From Acidimicrobiales bacterium (GTDB taxonomy: Bacteria > Actinomycetota > Acidimicrobiia > Acidimicrobiales > SZUA-35), in assembly GCA_024641625.1 (NCBI GenBank), contig JAHECQ010000003.1, positions 1 to 28,786 on the forward strand: a DNA stretch of 28,786 nt, given 5' to 3'. The notes below the pieces were generated by a model. That model worked only from the letters and a program-made list of their open reading frames with translations, did not search any database and was not told the origin of the DNA. The position numbers were made by a program, and so were the translations under genes. Positions 14,288 to 22,316 of this stretch are shown in pieces (positions within the stretch are counted from its first letter, which is position 1; the number at the start of each line of letters is the position of its first letter).

Positions 14288-15079
14288 ATGGCCAAGTCGA
14301 TCCAGGACAAACCAACGGCGGCCGAGCGAGCCCAGGCTCAGCTGGCCGGCCTTGCCGACAGCGTGCAGGACTCCCAGGCATGGAACTCCATCTTCCGCCC
14401 GGGTTCGGTGTTCCGAAAGGGGTACACCGACAGTCCCCGCAACCGGTCCTACGTGATCATGAACAGCGTGCTCTATCACCTGCACCCGGTGAAGGTGAAA
14501 CGTCACGCCGTCAAGGTCAGCTACACCTTGTGTCTGGGCGGCCTGAGCTTCTTCCTCTTCATCCTGCTGACCATCACCGGCATCTTCCTGATGTTCTTCT
14601 ACCGGCCGACTGCTGCGGCCGCATGGGACGACATCTACACCCTGCAGACATCGGTGACCTTCGGGCTGCTCGTCCGGAACATGCACCGATGGGGTGCCCA
14701 CCTCATGGTGCTCTCGGTCTTCTTGCACATGGCCCGGGTCTTCTACCACGGCGCCTACAAGGCACCGCGCGAGTTCAACTGGGTCATCGGCACCTTCCTC
14801 CTGCAGTTCACGCTGCTGCTCTCCTTCACCGGCTACCTCCTCCCCTGGGATCAGCTGGCCCTGTGGGCAGTCACCGTGGGCACCAACATGATGGGTTACA
14901 CGCCGGTCTTCGGTGACCAGGTTCGCTTCGTCCTCCTCGGCGGCAAGGTGATCGGTACCGACACCTTGCTTCGCTGGTACGTGTTGCATGTCCTTCTCCT
15001 ACCGTTCGTCACGGTCATCTTCATGGCCATCCACTTCTGGCGTGTCCGCAAGGATGGCGGGATCTCCGGGCCTCTCTAG
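14288..15079 (+). CDS. qcrB: Cytochrome b6-like subunit of a quinol:cytochrome c reductase
   Basis: A 263-residue, four-helix N-terminal half of cytochrome b, encoded separately as in b6f and Bacillus-type complexes. The bis-histidine heme ligands are His133 and His147 in helix B (NMHRWGAHLMVLSVFLHM) and His234 and His249 in helix D, with the 14- and 15-residue steps seen in cytochrome b6. Other b6 features are FYRPT, the LPWDQLALWAVT segment and the terminal RKDGGISGPL. Cys82 in SYTLCLGG matches the cysteine that binds heme c_i (c_n) in cytochrome b6. It oxidises menaquinol, or another quinol, in the membrane. An AGGA precedes the ATG. About 60 extra N-terminal residues precede the family core. 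The gene symbol follows the Bacillus convention. Confidence 0.92.
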   Translation: MAKSIQDKPTAAERAQAQLAGLADSVQDSQAWNSIFRPGSVFRKGYTDSPRNRSYVIMNSVLYHLHPVKVKRHAVKVSYTLCLGGLSFFLFILLTITGIFLMFFYRPTAAAAWDDIYTLQTSVTFGLLVRNMHRWGAHLMVLSVFLHMARVFYHGAYKAPREFNWVIGTFLLQFTLLLSFTGYLLPWDQLALWAVTVGTNMMGYTPVFGDQVRFVLLGGKVIGTDTLLRWYVLHVLLLPFVTVIFMAIHFWRVRKDGGISGPL

Positions 15080-15174
15080 GCTCGGCGACCAACCGATCGA
15101 ACCAGCACTCCCTCAGAACACGTCCCTATCCAGAACTCTTCGCAATCTTCGCCCCGGAACAGAGCAGGAAAGCA

Positions 15175-15942
15175 ATGACCGAGATTCCAGAGCATCTGCG
15201 CAAACGAGCAGCAGAAGCCAGACAAAAAGCCGAAGGAAGTGGAGCCGAGGCCGCAGCCCCTGCGGGTGATGCTCCTGCTGCGGCATCGGCCGGTGAATCC
15301 AAGATTCCCGCGCACCTGCTCGAACGATCGAAGTCCGCCAAACAGCGCGGTGACGAGGCCTCGAGCGCAGTAGCCCCGGCCGCCGCTGCTGCGGTGGCCA
15401 CGGCGACCGCAGGCGCCGGCACGCTGCCGGCCATGTCCGGTCCGGGAGGTCACACGCAGCGCCTGCTGACCGTGGTCAAGTCCGGTTCGATCCAGGACAT
15501 CAAGATGAAGCCTCAGGACAAGGTTCACACGTGGCCTCACCTGATCGTCGTCGAGTTCGGGGCGGCCCTGTTCTGCACCGCCTTCCTCACGATCTTCTCG
15601 ATCTTCGTCAACGCTCCGCTGCTCTCGTTGGCCAACGTGAACCAGACACCGAACCCGTCGAAGGCCCCTTGGTACTTCCTCGGCCTCCAAGAACTGCTCA
15701 CCATGTTCCATCCCATGGTGGCCGGTGTGACCATTCCCGGCATCGGCCTCATCATCTTGACGATGGCGCCCTACATCGACAAGAACGCGTCGAACAAGCC
15801 GGAGAATCGCAAGTTCGCCGTCTCGTTGTTCACGGTGTTCATGATGTTCTGGGCAGTACTGGTGATGATCGGTTCCTTCTTCCGTGGACCGGGCTTCAAC
15901 TTCGTGTTCCCATGGGCCGACGGCATGTTCTTCGAGCTCTAG
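15175..15942 (+). CDS. Cytochrome b C-terminal domain protein (subunit IV-like) with N-terminal extension
   Basis: A 255-residue protein. Residues 118-255 are the subunit IV-like half of cytochrome b with three helices (about 121-145, 178-200, 214-236). TPNPSKAPWYFLGLQELL carries the quinol-oxidation motif as APWY (164-167) in place of PEWY, a variant I associate with menaquinol-type complexes. The first 117 residues are an unusual soluble Ala-rich extension. It holds two copies of an IPxHL motif: TEIPEHLRKR (2-11) and SKIPAHLLER (42-51). AGGAAAGC precedes the ATG. The 95-base gap after the b6-like gene holds nothing recognisable. It forms the quinol-oxidising site with the b6-like subunit and the Rieske protein. 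Confidence 0.9.
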   Translation: MTEIPEHLRKRAAEARQKAEGSGAEAAAPAGDAPAAASAGESKIPAHLLERSKSAKQRGDEASSAVAPAAAAAVATATAGAGTLPAMSGPGGHTQRLLTVVKSGSIQDIKMKPQDKVHTWPHLIVVEFGAALFCTAFLTIFSIFVNAPLLSLANVNQTPNPSKAPWYFLGLQELLTMFHPMVAGVTIPGIGLIILTMAPYIDKNASNKPENRKFAVSLFTVFMMFWAVLVMIGSFFRGPGFNFVFPWADGMFFEL

Positions 15943-15955
15943 GAGGCTCCGTACC

Positions 15956-16819
15956 ATGATCTACGTCATCATTGCACTCGTCGTCCTGGCTCTGATCGCC
16001 GTCTCGGTCATCGGGCTGTCCCTTCGAAAGGGCGATACCAGCGCGGCCTACGGCCAGCTGGCGTCCGAAACCATCAAGCGTGACCGCTCTGCGGTCGAAC
16101 TCGACACCGAGACGGTCGAAGCCGTGCCGGGCCGCTCGCTCGAAGCGACCGTTCGTGCCGAACAGCGCGGTGGCACACTGGTCAAGACCGGCCCGAGCGC
16201 CCCGGTGGCCTATGTTCCGCCCGATCCCGAAACCGTCGGAGTGGCCCGCCGCCAGTTCCTGAACCGGGGCATCGTTGCCATGTTCGGTCTCGGTCTCACC
16301 GGCTTCGGAGCGGCATGTCTCGGGTTCCTGTACCCGCAGGGGGGCTCGGGCTTCGGCTCACGGATCAACGTCGGCCGCATTCCCGACATCGCGGCTGCCA
16401 TCAAGGCCGGAGGCGGATTCTTCTACGTGCCCGAGGGTCGTATGTGGATCACCGAGTATCCGGCCTCGGCCCTCGAGAAGGCCGCTGCCACCTATTCGTT
16501 CTACCCCCAGGTCGAGCAGGGCCTCAAGACCGGTGTCGTCGCTCTCTACCAAACCTGTCCCCACCTTGGTTGCCGCGTCCCCAACTGTGCCACGTCGCAG
16601 TGGTTCGAGTGCCCCTGCCACGGTTCGCAGTACAACCGGGTCGGTGAGAAGAAGGGCGGTCCGGCTCCTCGCGGCATGGATCGCTTCCCCATGGAGGTCA
16701 CCGCGGCGAACGAGCTCGTGGTGAACACCGGGGCCGTCATCCAGGGACCCCCCATCGGCACCAACACCACCGGCCAAGAAGCTGAAGGTCCTCACTGCAT
16801 CGGTGGCGGTCACTCATGA
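15956..16819 (+). CDS. qcrA: Rieske iron-sulfur protein
   Basis: A 287-residue protein with a perfect AGGAGG Shine-Dalgarno sequence. Helix 1 spans residues 1-22 and helix 2 about 105-126. The [2Fe-2S] ligands are Cys201 and His203 in CPHLGC, and Cys219 or Cys221 with His222 in CPCHGSQY; Cys206 and the remaining Cys form the usual disulfide. ARRQFLNRG at 97-105, directly before helix 2, looks like a twin-arginine signal, so the folded cluster domain is probably exported by Tat after Sec inserts helix 1. This resembles the mixed Sec/Tat assembly known for the three-helix Streptomyces Rieske protein. It carries electrons from quinol to the c-type hemes. Its stop overlaps the next start (ATGA). 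Confidence 0.93.
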   Translation: MIYVIIALVVLALIAVSVIGLSLRKGDTSAAYGQLASETIKRDRSAVELDTETVEAVPGRSLEATVRAEQRGGTLVKTGPSAPVAYVPPDPETVGVARRQFLNRGIVAMFGLGLTGFGAACLGFLYPQGGSGFGSRINVGRIPDIAAAIKAGGGFFYVPEGRMWITEYPASALEKAAATYSFYPQVEQGLKTGVVALYQTCPHLGCRVPNCATSQWFECPCHGSQYNRVGEKKGGPAPRGMDRFPMEVTAANELVVNTGAVIQGPPIGTNTTGQEAEGPHCIGGGHS

Positions 16820-18348
16820 TCGAGACACTTGTCCTGGCCGCCAACTTTCGAGCCCTCGGCCTCACTGTCGCCGCCGTTGTTGTCATCGCCTTCATTGCGG
16901 TGTTCATCTGGAACGTCTCTGTGGCCAAGCCCGAACTCGGCTCCGAGATCGAACTGGCCGCCAACAGAAAGCCGTATCTCACCGATGAGGAGCTCGAGGG
17001 ACCGAAGCTCGACAAGGCGCTGAGCTTCGCCCTGATCGTGTTGGGCGTGTGTTCCCTGGCTCTGCCCTTCTACTGGCTGGCCGAGCCCGGTCGTCAAGAC
17101 GGCGCGGTCGAGGCGTACCTCACCAGCTTCGAGAGCCGCGGCAAGGATCTCTATCTCGAGGGTGCTCAGTGCGTGAACTGCCACAGCCCCGGTGGTGTCG
17201 GTGGTGGCAAGGATTACGTGCTCCAGGACGCCGATGGTCAGTTCGTGGCCAACGCCGTATGGAACGCGCCCGCATTGAACGATGTGCTCAACCGCTACAG
17301 CGACGAGGAAGTGACCTACATCCTCAACTATGGACGGCCGGGCTCGCCGATGGCGGCATGGGGCACGCCGGGCGGTGGTCCGCTCACGACCCAGCAGGTC
17401 CAGAACCTGATCGAGTACCTGAGGACGTTGCAGGTGCAGTCGCTCGACGTCAATGACATCGACCAGTCGGCCGATCCCGAAGCAGCCCAGGACGCCGCTG
17501 ACGCCCTCAGCGCGGAGATCCTGGCCGAAGTCGATCGGTCACTCGCCGACGGCGAATTCGACACCGTCGGTGAGGCAGTGTTCAATCTCGGCCTCTTCAG
17601 CGACTTCCAGAACGGCTCCAACGCCTGCGCCCGCTGCCATACCGCCGGTTGGTCGTTGGGCCTCACCACCCAACCCAACATCCTCAACAAGGGCGTTGCC
17701 GGTTGTGGTGGTGGCAACCCCAGCGGTATCGGTTTCAACTTGTGCAATGGTTCCACCCTCGAGCGGTTCCCCGACGACACCTGGAAGATGCCCGATGGAT
17801 CATGGCTGCCACTCGGCGGTTTGGTCGAGGACGTCGACGGCGTGCCGACCCAGTACCTGCTGTCCATGGACAACGAAAAGGTCTGGCTGAACAGCAAGGG
17901 CGCTCCGGTGACGAGTCGGCTCGACGATGGTGGCGAGCCGATCCCGTACCTGGTCATCGATGACGGCGATCTCGCCGATTGCCGCTATGTCTCGCAGCTG
18001 TGGACCCCGGCCACCGGCCAGGCTTATCCCTTCGCCCAGGGTGAAGCCGTGGCGTACGGCATTCGCGACGATGGAACCACCGGATTCATCGATCCCGAGG
18101 AACTGACCCTGCGAGATCTGAGTTCCGAGGCGTTTGCGCTCTCCGATGGCCGTCTGGTCGATGATTGCACGGTCGTGGACATGCCCGAACGCACCAGTCA
18201 GGCGCACTACGACTTCATCTACGACGGCAGCGTCGCCGGCGCCGGCTACGGCAACGGAGGCCAGGGTTCGGGCCGCATGCCCGGGTTCGGTAAATCGCTA
18301 CCCCCCGAACTGATCCAGGCGGTCGTCGACTACGAGCGAGGTCTCTGA
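16816..18348 (+). CDS. Two-helix diheme cytochrome c subunit with a large insertion
   Basis: A 510-residue protein with two N-terminal membrane helices (about 11-33 and 67-90) and two external c-type heme sites. Heme 1: Cys119, Cys122, His123 (CVNCH) with Met179 in SPMAAWG. Heme 2: Cys271, Cys274, His275 (CARCH), and the only well-placed axial ligand is Met488 in GRMPGFGKSLP. About 200 residues therefore lie between the second CXXCH and its Met, against about 40-60 in ordinary domains. The insertion contains Cys297, Cys310, Cys389 and Cys451. It starts 4 bases inside the Rieske gene. By position it replaces the diheme QcrC of other actinobacteria but differs in architecture. It should accept electrons from the Rieske protein. 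Confidence 0.85.
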   Translation: MIETLVLAANFRALGLTVAAVVVIAFIAVFIWNVSVAKPELGSEIELAANRKPYLTDEELEGPKLDKALSFALIVLGVCSLALPFYWLAEPGRQDGAVEAYLTSFESRGKDLYLEGAQCVNCHSPGGVGGGKDYVLQDADGQFVANAVWNAPALNDVLNRYSDEEVTYILNYGRPGSPMAAWGTPGGGPLTTQQVQNLIEYLRTLQVQSLDVNDIDQSADPEAAQDAADALSAEILAEVDRSLADGEFDTVGEAVFNLGLFSDFQNGSNACARCHTAGWSLGLTTQPNILNKGVAGCGGGNPSGIGFNLCNGSTLERFPDDTWKMPDGSWLPLGGLVEDVDGVPTQYLLSMDNEKVWLNSKGAPVTSRLDDGGEPIPYLVIDDGDLADCRYVSQLWTPATGQAYPFAQGEAVAYGIRDDGTTGFIDPEELTLRDLSSEAFALSDGRLVDDCTVVDMPERTSQAHYDFIYDGSVAGAGYGNGGQGSGRMPGFGKSLPPELIQAVVDYERGL

Positions 18349-18351
18349 GCC

Positions 18352-19323
18352 ATGCAGTTGCTTTCCCTGATCGACGGCCTCGCATTCGACCCGTTCTTCC
18401 GTGGTTTCCTCAGCGTCATGGTGGGTGTGGTCGTGCTCATCGGTGGCACCTACCTCATCGTGGCAACCAACACCGGTGCTCGCACCGGTGGTCTCATCGC
18501 CGCTTCGGCGCTCTTTGGCTGGATGTTCATGATGGGCATCGTCTGGACCGTGTACGGCATTGGCTGGCGGGGTCAGCCGCCGACGTGGGAACTGGTGGAG
18601 ATCAACGGCGACAATCCCGCCACGCCCAACGACGGCCTCGACTTTGCCGAGAACGAGCGGGCTCAGGATCTGGGGTTCGCCCTCGATCAGATCGACCTGG
18701 CGGCGGCGGCGACCTCGACCGACCCTGACGAGGCCCAGCGGGAAGCCTTGACGTACTCGCGTGAGAATGCCGACCTCTTGGAGGGATGGCGCTACCTGGT
18801 CACCTCTGACCCGGTCCGCGGCGAGGCCCAGTCAGCGGCCGAGGAGCACCTCATCGAAGCCAAGGTGTTCGCAACCAGCAGCGAGTACATCCCGCTGCAG
18901 TTCGGAGTGTTCAACGTCGGTGGCAAACCTCTGCTCGATCCCGATATCGCCGTCAACGACCCCGACAAGCGCGACTCGATCGAGATGTTCACCGACGCCC
19001 CGGCGCGCATCCTGCACAAGCTCGACACCGTGACCCTGCACGCCTTCCACAGTGAAGAGCTCATCGTCGTCCAGGTCCAGGGAACGCTGGAGCAAGCAAG
19101 CCTTCCGGGTCAGGCTCCGCCGCTTGCCACCGCTGATCCCGAGAAGTCGGTTGTCAACGTGATCATGCGCCGCGACCGAGGTGGCCCGATTCCATGGCTC
19201 ATGGGTGGTCTCCGGTTCACGCCGCTCATGTTCACCCTGGCCACCGGCATCATCTTCGGGTTGGTCACGTGGAGCCTCCACAATCGTGAGAAGCGCGAGT
19301 TGCTCGTTCGTGCGGGCAAGTAG
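18352..19323 (+). CDS. Unrecognised membrane protein at the end of the cytochrome b operon
   Basis: A 323-residue protein starting 3 bases after the cytochrome c stop. Helices lie at about 18-38, 44-70 and 286-308, leaving an approximately 210-residue soluble domain between helices 2 and 3. That domain is acidic (NDGLDFAENERAQDLG, TSTDPDEAQREAL) and then strand-rich (YIPLQFGVFNVGGKPLLDP, TLHAFHSEELIVVQVQG). No Cys and no heme or metal motif was found. If the soluble part is external, it could be a structural or assembly subunit of the quinol:cytochrome c reductase. The strict spacing and codon use show it is a real gene of this operon. The family is not recognised. Confidence 0.75.
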   Translation: MQLLSLIDGLAFDPFFRGFLSVMVGVVVLIGGTYLIVATNTGARTGGLIAASALFGWMFMMGIVWTVYGIGWRGQPPTWELVEINGDNPATPNDGLDFAENERAQDLGFALDQIDLAAAATSTDPDEAQREALTYSRENADLLEGWRYLVTSDPVRGEAQSAAEEHLIEAKVFATSSEYIPLQFGVFNVGGKPLLDPDIAVNDPDKRDSIEMFTDAPARILHKLDTVTLHAFHSEELIVVQVQGTLEQASLPGQAPPLATADPEKSVVNVIMRRDRGGPIPWLMGGLRFTPLMFTLATGIIFGLVTWSLHNREKRELLVRAGK

Positions 19324-19377
19324 CTCCGGTCCTCTCGTCGTTCCCATCCATCCACAGTCGAGAAACGGAGGAAGCTC

Positions 19378-19866
19378 ATGGCCCAGTACCTGCCGGTCCT
19401 GGCGCTGCTGATCCTGGCGGTGCTGTTCGCCGGGTTGAGTTTCGTTGCCTCCAAGCTCCTGGCGCCCCGGCGTCCCACCGAGGAGAAGCTCGCGCCCTAC
19501 GAGTGCGGCATCATCCCCGGTCGCGAACCACCACAGCGCTTCCCCGTCCGCTTCTACTTGGTGGCGATGCTGTTCGTGGTCTTCGACATCGAGATCATCT
19601 TCCTCTACCCCTGGGCAGTCACCCACCGTGAACTGGGCCTGTTCGGATTCGTTTCGATCCTGATCTTCTCGGCGATGGTGTTCGAGTCGTTCCTGTACCT
19701 GGTCTCCAAGGGTGCGTTGGATTGGGGCCCCCTCCAGGTCAACCGTCGGCAATCGGTGCTCGTCGGGGCCGAGCGCACCTCGAGCTCGACCATTCGCAAG
19801 GTCGGCACGGAGGGACGCTTGGTGGAGACACCGGTGCCCCCGAGCCACGAGGGAGCGGCGGCCTGA
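19378..19866 (+). CDS. nuoA: NADH-quinone oxidoreductase subunit A
   Basis: A 162-residue, three-helix membrane subunit of complex I. The signature is [40 protein letters not shown], given here as one run of smaller motifs: [15 protein letters not shown] and [12 protein letters not shown]. Cys and acidic residues in the loop near the quinone site are as in the family. The last 40 or so residues (from [10 protein letters not shown]) are a polar tail not found in typical NuoA of about 120 residues. CGGAGGAAG precedes the ATG. The 54-base gap after the previous gene has no visible terminator or promoter, so the nuo genes may be read through from the cytochrome b operon. Confidence 0.95.
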   Translation: MAQYLPVLALLILAVLFAGLSFVASKLLAPRRPTEEKLAPYECGIIPGREPPQRFPVRFYLVAMLFVVFDIEIIFLYPWAVTHRELGLFGFVSILIFSAMVFESFLYLVSKGALDWGPLQVNRRQSVLVGAERTSSSTIRKVGTEGRLVETPVPPSHEGAAA

Positions 19867-20456
19867 TGGGATTCGTCAGTGACGTCCAGGACAATGGCCT
19901 CGGTGGGCTCGAACACAATGTCATCACGGCGCGGATCGAGCAGCTGGTCAACTGGAGTCGAGCTCGTTCGTCATGGCCGGCAACCTTCGGCCTCGCCTGC
20001 TGTGCCATCGAGATGATGGCCACCGGTGGTTCCCACTACGATCTCGCCCGCCTCGGCATGGAGGTCTTCCGCGCCTCGCCCCGTCAGGCCGACGTGATGA
20101 TCGTGGCCGGCCGTGTCAGCCAGAAGATGGCACCGGTGCTTCGGCAGGTCTATGACCAGATGATGGAGCCCAAGTGGGTGATCTCCATGGGGGTGTGCGC
20201 CTCGAGCGGGGGCATGTTCAACAACTACGCCATCGTGCAGGGCGTCGACCAGATCGTGCCGGTCGACGTCTATGCCCCCGGCTGCCCACCAGGTCCTGAG
20301 ACCTTGCTGCACGCGATCAACACGTTGCACCACCAGATCGAGACGGGCGAACTGCTACGCCGTCGCTCGAGCACCGGTGCCGGCGCTGGACTCGTGGTCG
20401 AACAGCGTGACGGTCAAGGGGGCTCGCATCTGGTCACCCTGGGTCGCACCCGATGA
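19866..20456 (+). CDS. nuoB: NADH-quinone oxidoreductase subunit B
   Basis: A 196-residue peripheral-arm subunit that holds cluster N2, the last cluster before quinone. Ligands are the adjacent Cys45 and Cys46 in [11 protein letters not shown], Cys111 in MGVCASSGG and Cys140 in [21 protein letters not shown] and HYDLARLG are also typical. The ATG at 19866 shares one base with the nuoA stop (TGATG); the open frame upstream of it lies in nuoA and has no homology. The C-terminal 40 residues after LLRRRSS form a polar Gly-rich tail. Confidence 0.96.
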   Translation: MGFVSDVQDNGLGGLEHNVITARIEQLVNWSRARSSWPATFGLACCAIEMMATGGSHYDLARLGMEVFRASPRQADVMIVAGRVSQKMAPVLRQVYDQMMEPKWVISMGVCASSGGMFNNYAIVQGVDQIVPVDVYAPGCPPGPETLLHAINTLHHQIETGELLRRRSSTGAGAGLVVEQRDGQGGSHLVTLGRTR

Positions 20457-20992
20457 GCGGCGATCTCACCGTCGCCGATGCCGGCGAGGTCGACGAGCAA
20501 GCACCGGGTGCTGCTCCCTCTGCGTACGGTTGTCCCGTCGGGGAGAGCAACGGAACCTTGGTCATTCATCCCCATCGGGATCAATGGATCGACGTGGCCG
20601 AAGCGTTGCTGGCCGACGGATTCGCGATGTGCATCGACCTCACGGCGGTCGACTATCTCTCCTACGCCGCTCGACGCGCCCTACCCGAGGGGGTGGAAGC
20701 CGAGCGATTCGAGGTCGTGGCCGGGTTCATGAACCACGGTCGTCGCCGGCGGATCAGGGCCCGCGTACAGATTCCTGCTGCGGAACCAACGGTGGCATCG
20801 TTGTATGCGTTGTATCCGGGTTCCGACTTCTTCGAGCGAGAAGTGTACGACATGTTCGGAATCGTCTTCGATGGGCACCCCGACCTCTCGCGAATCCTGA
20901 TGCCCGAGACGTGGGAAGGTCATCCGTTGCGCAAGGACTACGGGATCGGTTCGATCCCGGTGCAGTTCAAGGGTGCACCGGGACCGCGGTAG
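20453..20992 (+). CDS. nuoC: NADH-quinone oxidoreductase subunit C
   Basis: A 179-residue soluble subunit of the peripheral arm, separate from NuoD as in most actinobacteria. The family signature is complete: [19 protein letters not shown], then [17 protein letters not shown]. The N-terminal 35 residues are variable and acidic, and an LTAVDYLSY strand follows. Its ATG overlaps the nuoB stop by 4 bases (ATGA). It has no cofactor and contacts NuoB and NuoD. Confidence 0.95.
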   Translation: MSGDLTVADAGEVDEQAPGAAPSAYGCPVGESNGTLVIHPHRDQWIDVAEALLADGFAMCIDLTAVDYLSYAARRALPEGVEAERFEVVAGFMNHGRRRRIRARVQIPAAEPTVASLYALYPGSDFFEREVYDMFGIVFDGHPDLSRILMPETWEGHPLRKDYGIGSIPVQFKGAPGPR

Positions 20993-21002
20993 GAGTGCGA
21001 CC

Positions 21003-22316
21003 ATGACCTTCACCGATGCTTCTCCAGGTGCCCGGGCTCCCCAGGCCGACCCCCCGGGTCGACTTGGCCAGCTCCCTCGACGTGACGCAGTCCTGCGGAT
21101 GTCGGAGGTTCACGCTGCCGAGTTGATCGACTCGCCGATCGAGGGTGAGAACGACCAGACGATGCTGGTCAACATGGGTCCCCAGCACCCCTCGACCCAT
21201 GGTGTTCTGCGATTGATGCTCGAGATGGACGGCGAGACCATTCGACGCTCGAAGCCGGTGATCGGTTATCTCCATACCGGCATGGAGAAAACCGGCGAGT
21301 CGCTCACCTACCTGCAGGGTCCGACCAACGTCACCCGCATGGACTACGCGTCGCCGTTGTTCAACGAACTGGTCTTCTCCCTGGCGACCGAGCAACTGCT
21401 GGGCATCGAAGTGCCCGAGCGTGCGGTGTGGATCCGCATGCTGATGACCGAGATGAACCGCGTCTCGTCCCACCTCTTGTTCATGGCGACCAACGGCATG
21501 GACCTCGGTGCCGTGTCGATGATGATCTACGGTTGGCGGGAACGCGAGGAGGTCTTGCGCTTCTTCGAGATCGTCACCGGTCTGCGCATGAATCACAACT
21601 ACATCCGTCCCGGTGGTGTGGCCGCAGATCTGCCCGACGGCTGGCGGGGGGACGTCGAACGATTGCTCACCATGATCCCGCCACGACTCGAGGAATACGA
21701 CGTCCTCATGACCGGGCAACCGATCTGGCGCGAACGCCTGCAGGGTGTCGGGGTCATCTCTGCCGAGGAGGCCATTGCCCTGTCGGCCACCGGTCCGATC
21801 CTTCGCAGTACCGGCGTGCCTTGGGATCTTCGGCGGGATGAGCCCTACCTGGCCTATGACCAGGTCGACTTCGACGTCGTCGTCGGCTCGTACGGCGACG
21901 CCTTCGACCGTTACGCGATCCGTCTCAACGAGATTCGCGAGTCGCTGCGCATCATCGAGCAGATTCTCGACAAGATGCCCAAGGGCGACTACCGAGTCGG
22001 CGATGCCAAGGTGACGCCGCCACCTCGGGCGCGTATCGACGAATCGATGGAAGCCCTGATCCATCATTTCAAGATTTTCACCGAGGGCTACAAGGTCCCG
22101 GCCGGCGAGGCCTACGCTGCGGTCGAGTCTCCCCGAGGCGAACTGGGGTGCTACATCGTCAGCGACGGTTCACCCAAGCCGTATCGCATGCACATCAGAG
22201 GACCGAGTTTCGTGAACCTGCAGTCGTTGCCGCACATGATGGCCGATGGCATGTTGGCTGATGGCGTGGCCATCATCTCGTCGGTCGATCCCATCATGGG
22301 CGAGGTCGACCGGTGA
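21003..22316 (+). CDS. nuoD: NADH-quinone oxidoreductase subunit D
   Basis: A 437-residue subunit (49-kDa type) that forms the quinone pocket with NuoB. VNMGPQHPSTHGVLRLML carries the quinone-head His66. GYLHTGMEKTGE, MDYASPLFNE and the terminal DPIMGEVDR are family hallmarks. A 50-residue variable extension precedes the conserved core. I chose ATG 21003 because TAGGAG sits 8 bases before it; the in-frame start at 20973 would lie within nuoC and add residues with no similarity. Remnants of the [NiFe] hydrogenase large-subunit fold are expected, but the nickel-binding cysteines are absent, as in all NuoD. Confidence 0.96.
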   Translation: MTFTDASPGARAPQADPPGRLGQLPRRDAVLRMSEVHAAELIDSPIEGENDQTMLVNMGPQHPSTHGVLRLMLEMDGETIRRSKPVIGYLHTGMEKTGESLTYLQGPTNVTRMDYASPLFNELVFSLATEQLLGIEVPERAVWIRMLMTEMNRVSSHLLFMATNGMDLGAVSMMIYGWREREEVLRFFEIVTGLRMNHNYIRPGGVAADLPDGWRGDVERLLTMIPPRLEEYDVLMTGQPIWRERLQGVGVISAEEAIALSATGPILRSTGVPWDLRRDEPYLAYDQVDFDVVVGSYGDAFDRYAIRLNEIRESLRIIEQILDKMPKGDYRVGDAKVTPPPRARIDESMEALIHHFKIFTEGYKVPAGEAYAAVESPRGELGCYIVSDGSPKPYRMHIRGPSFVNLQSLPHMMADGMLADGVAIISSVDPIMGEVDR

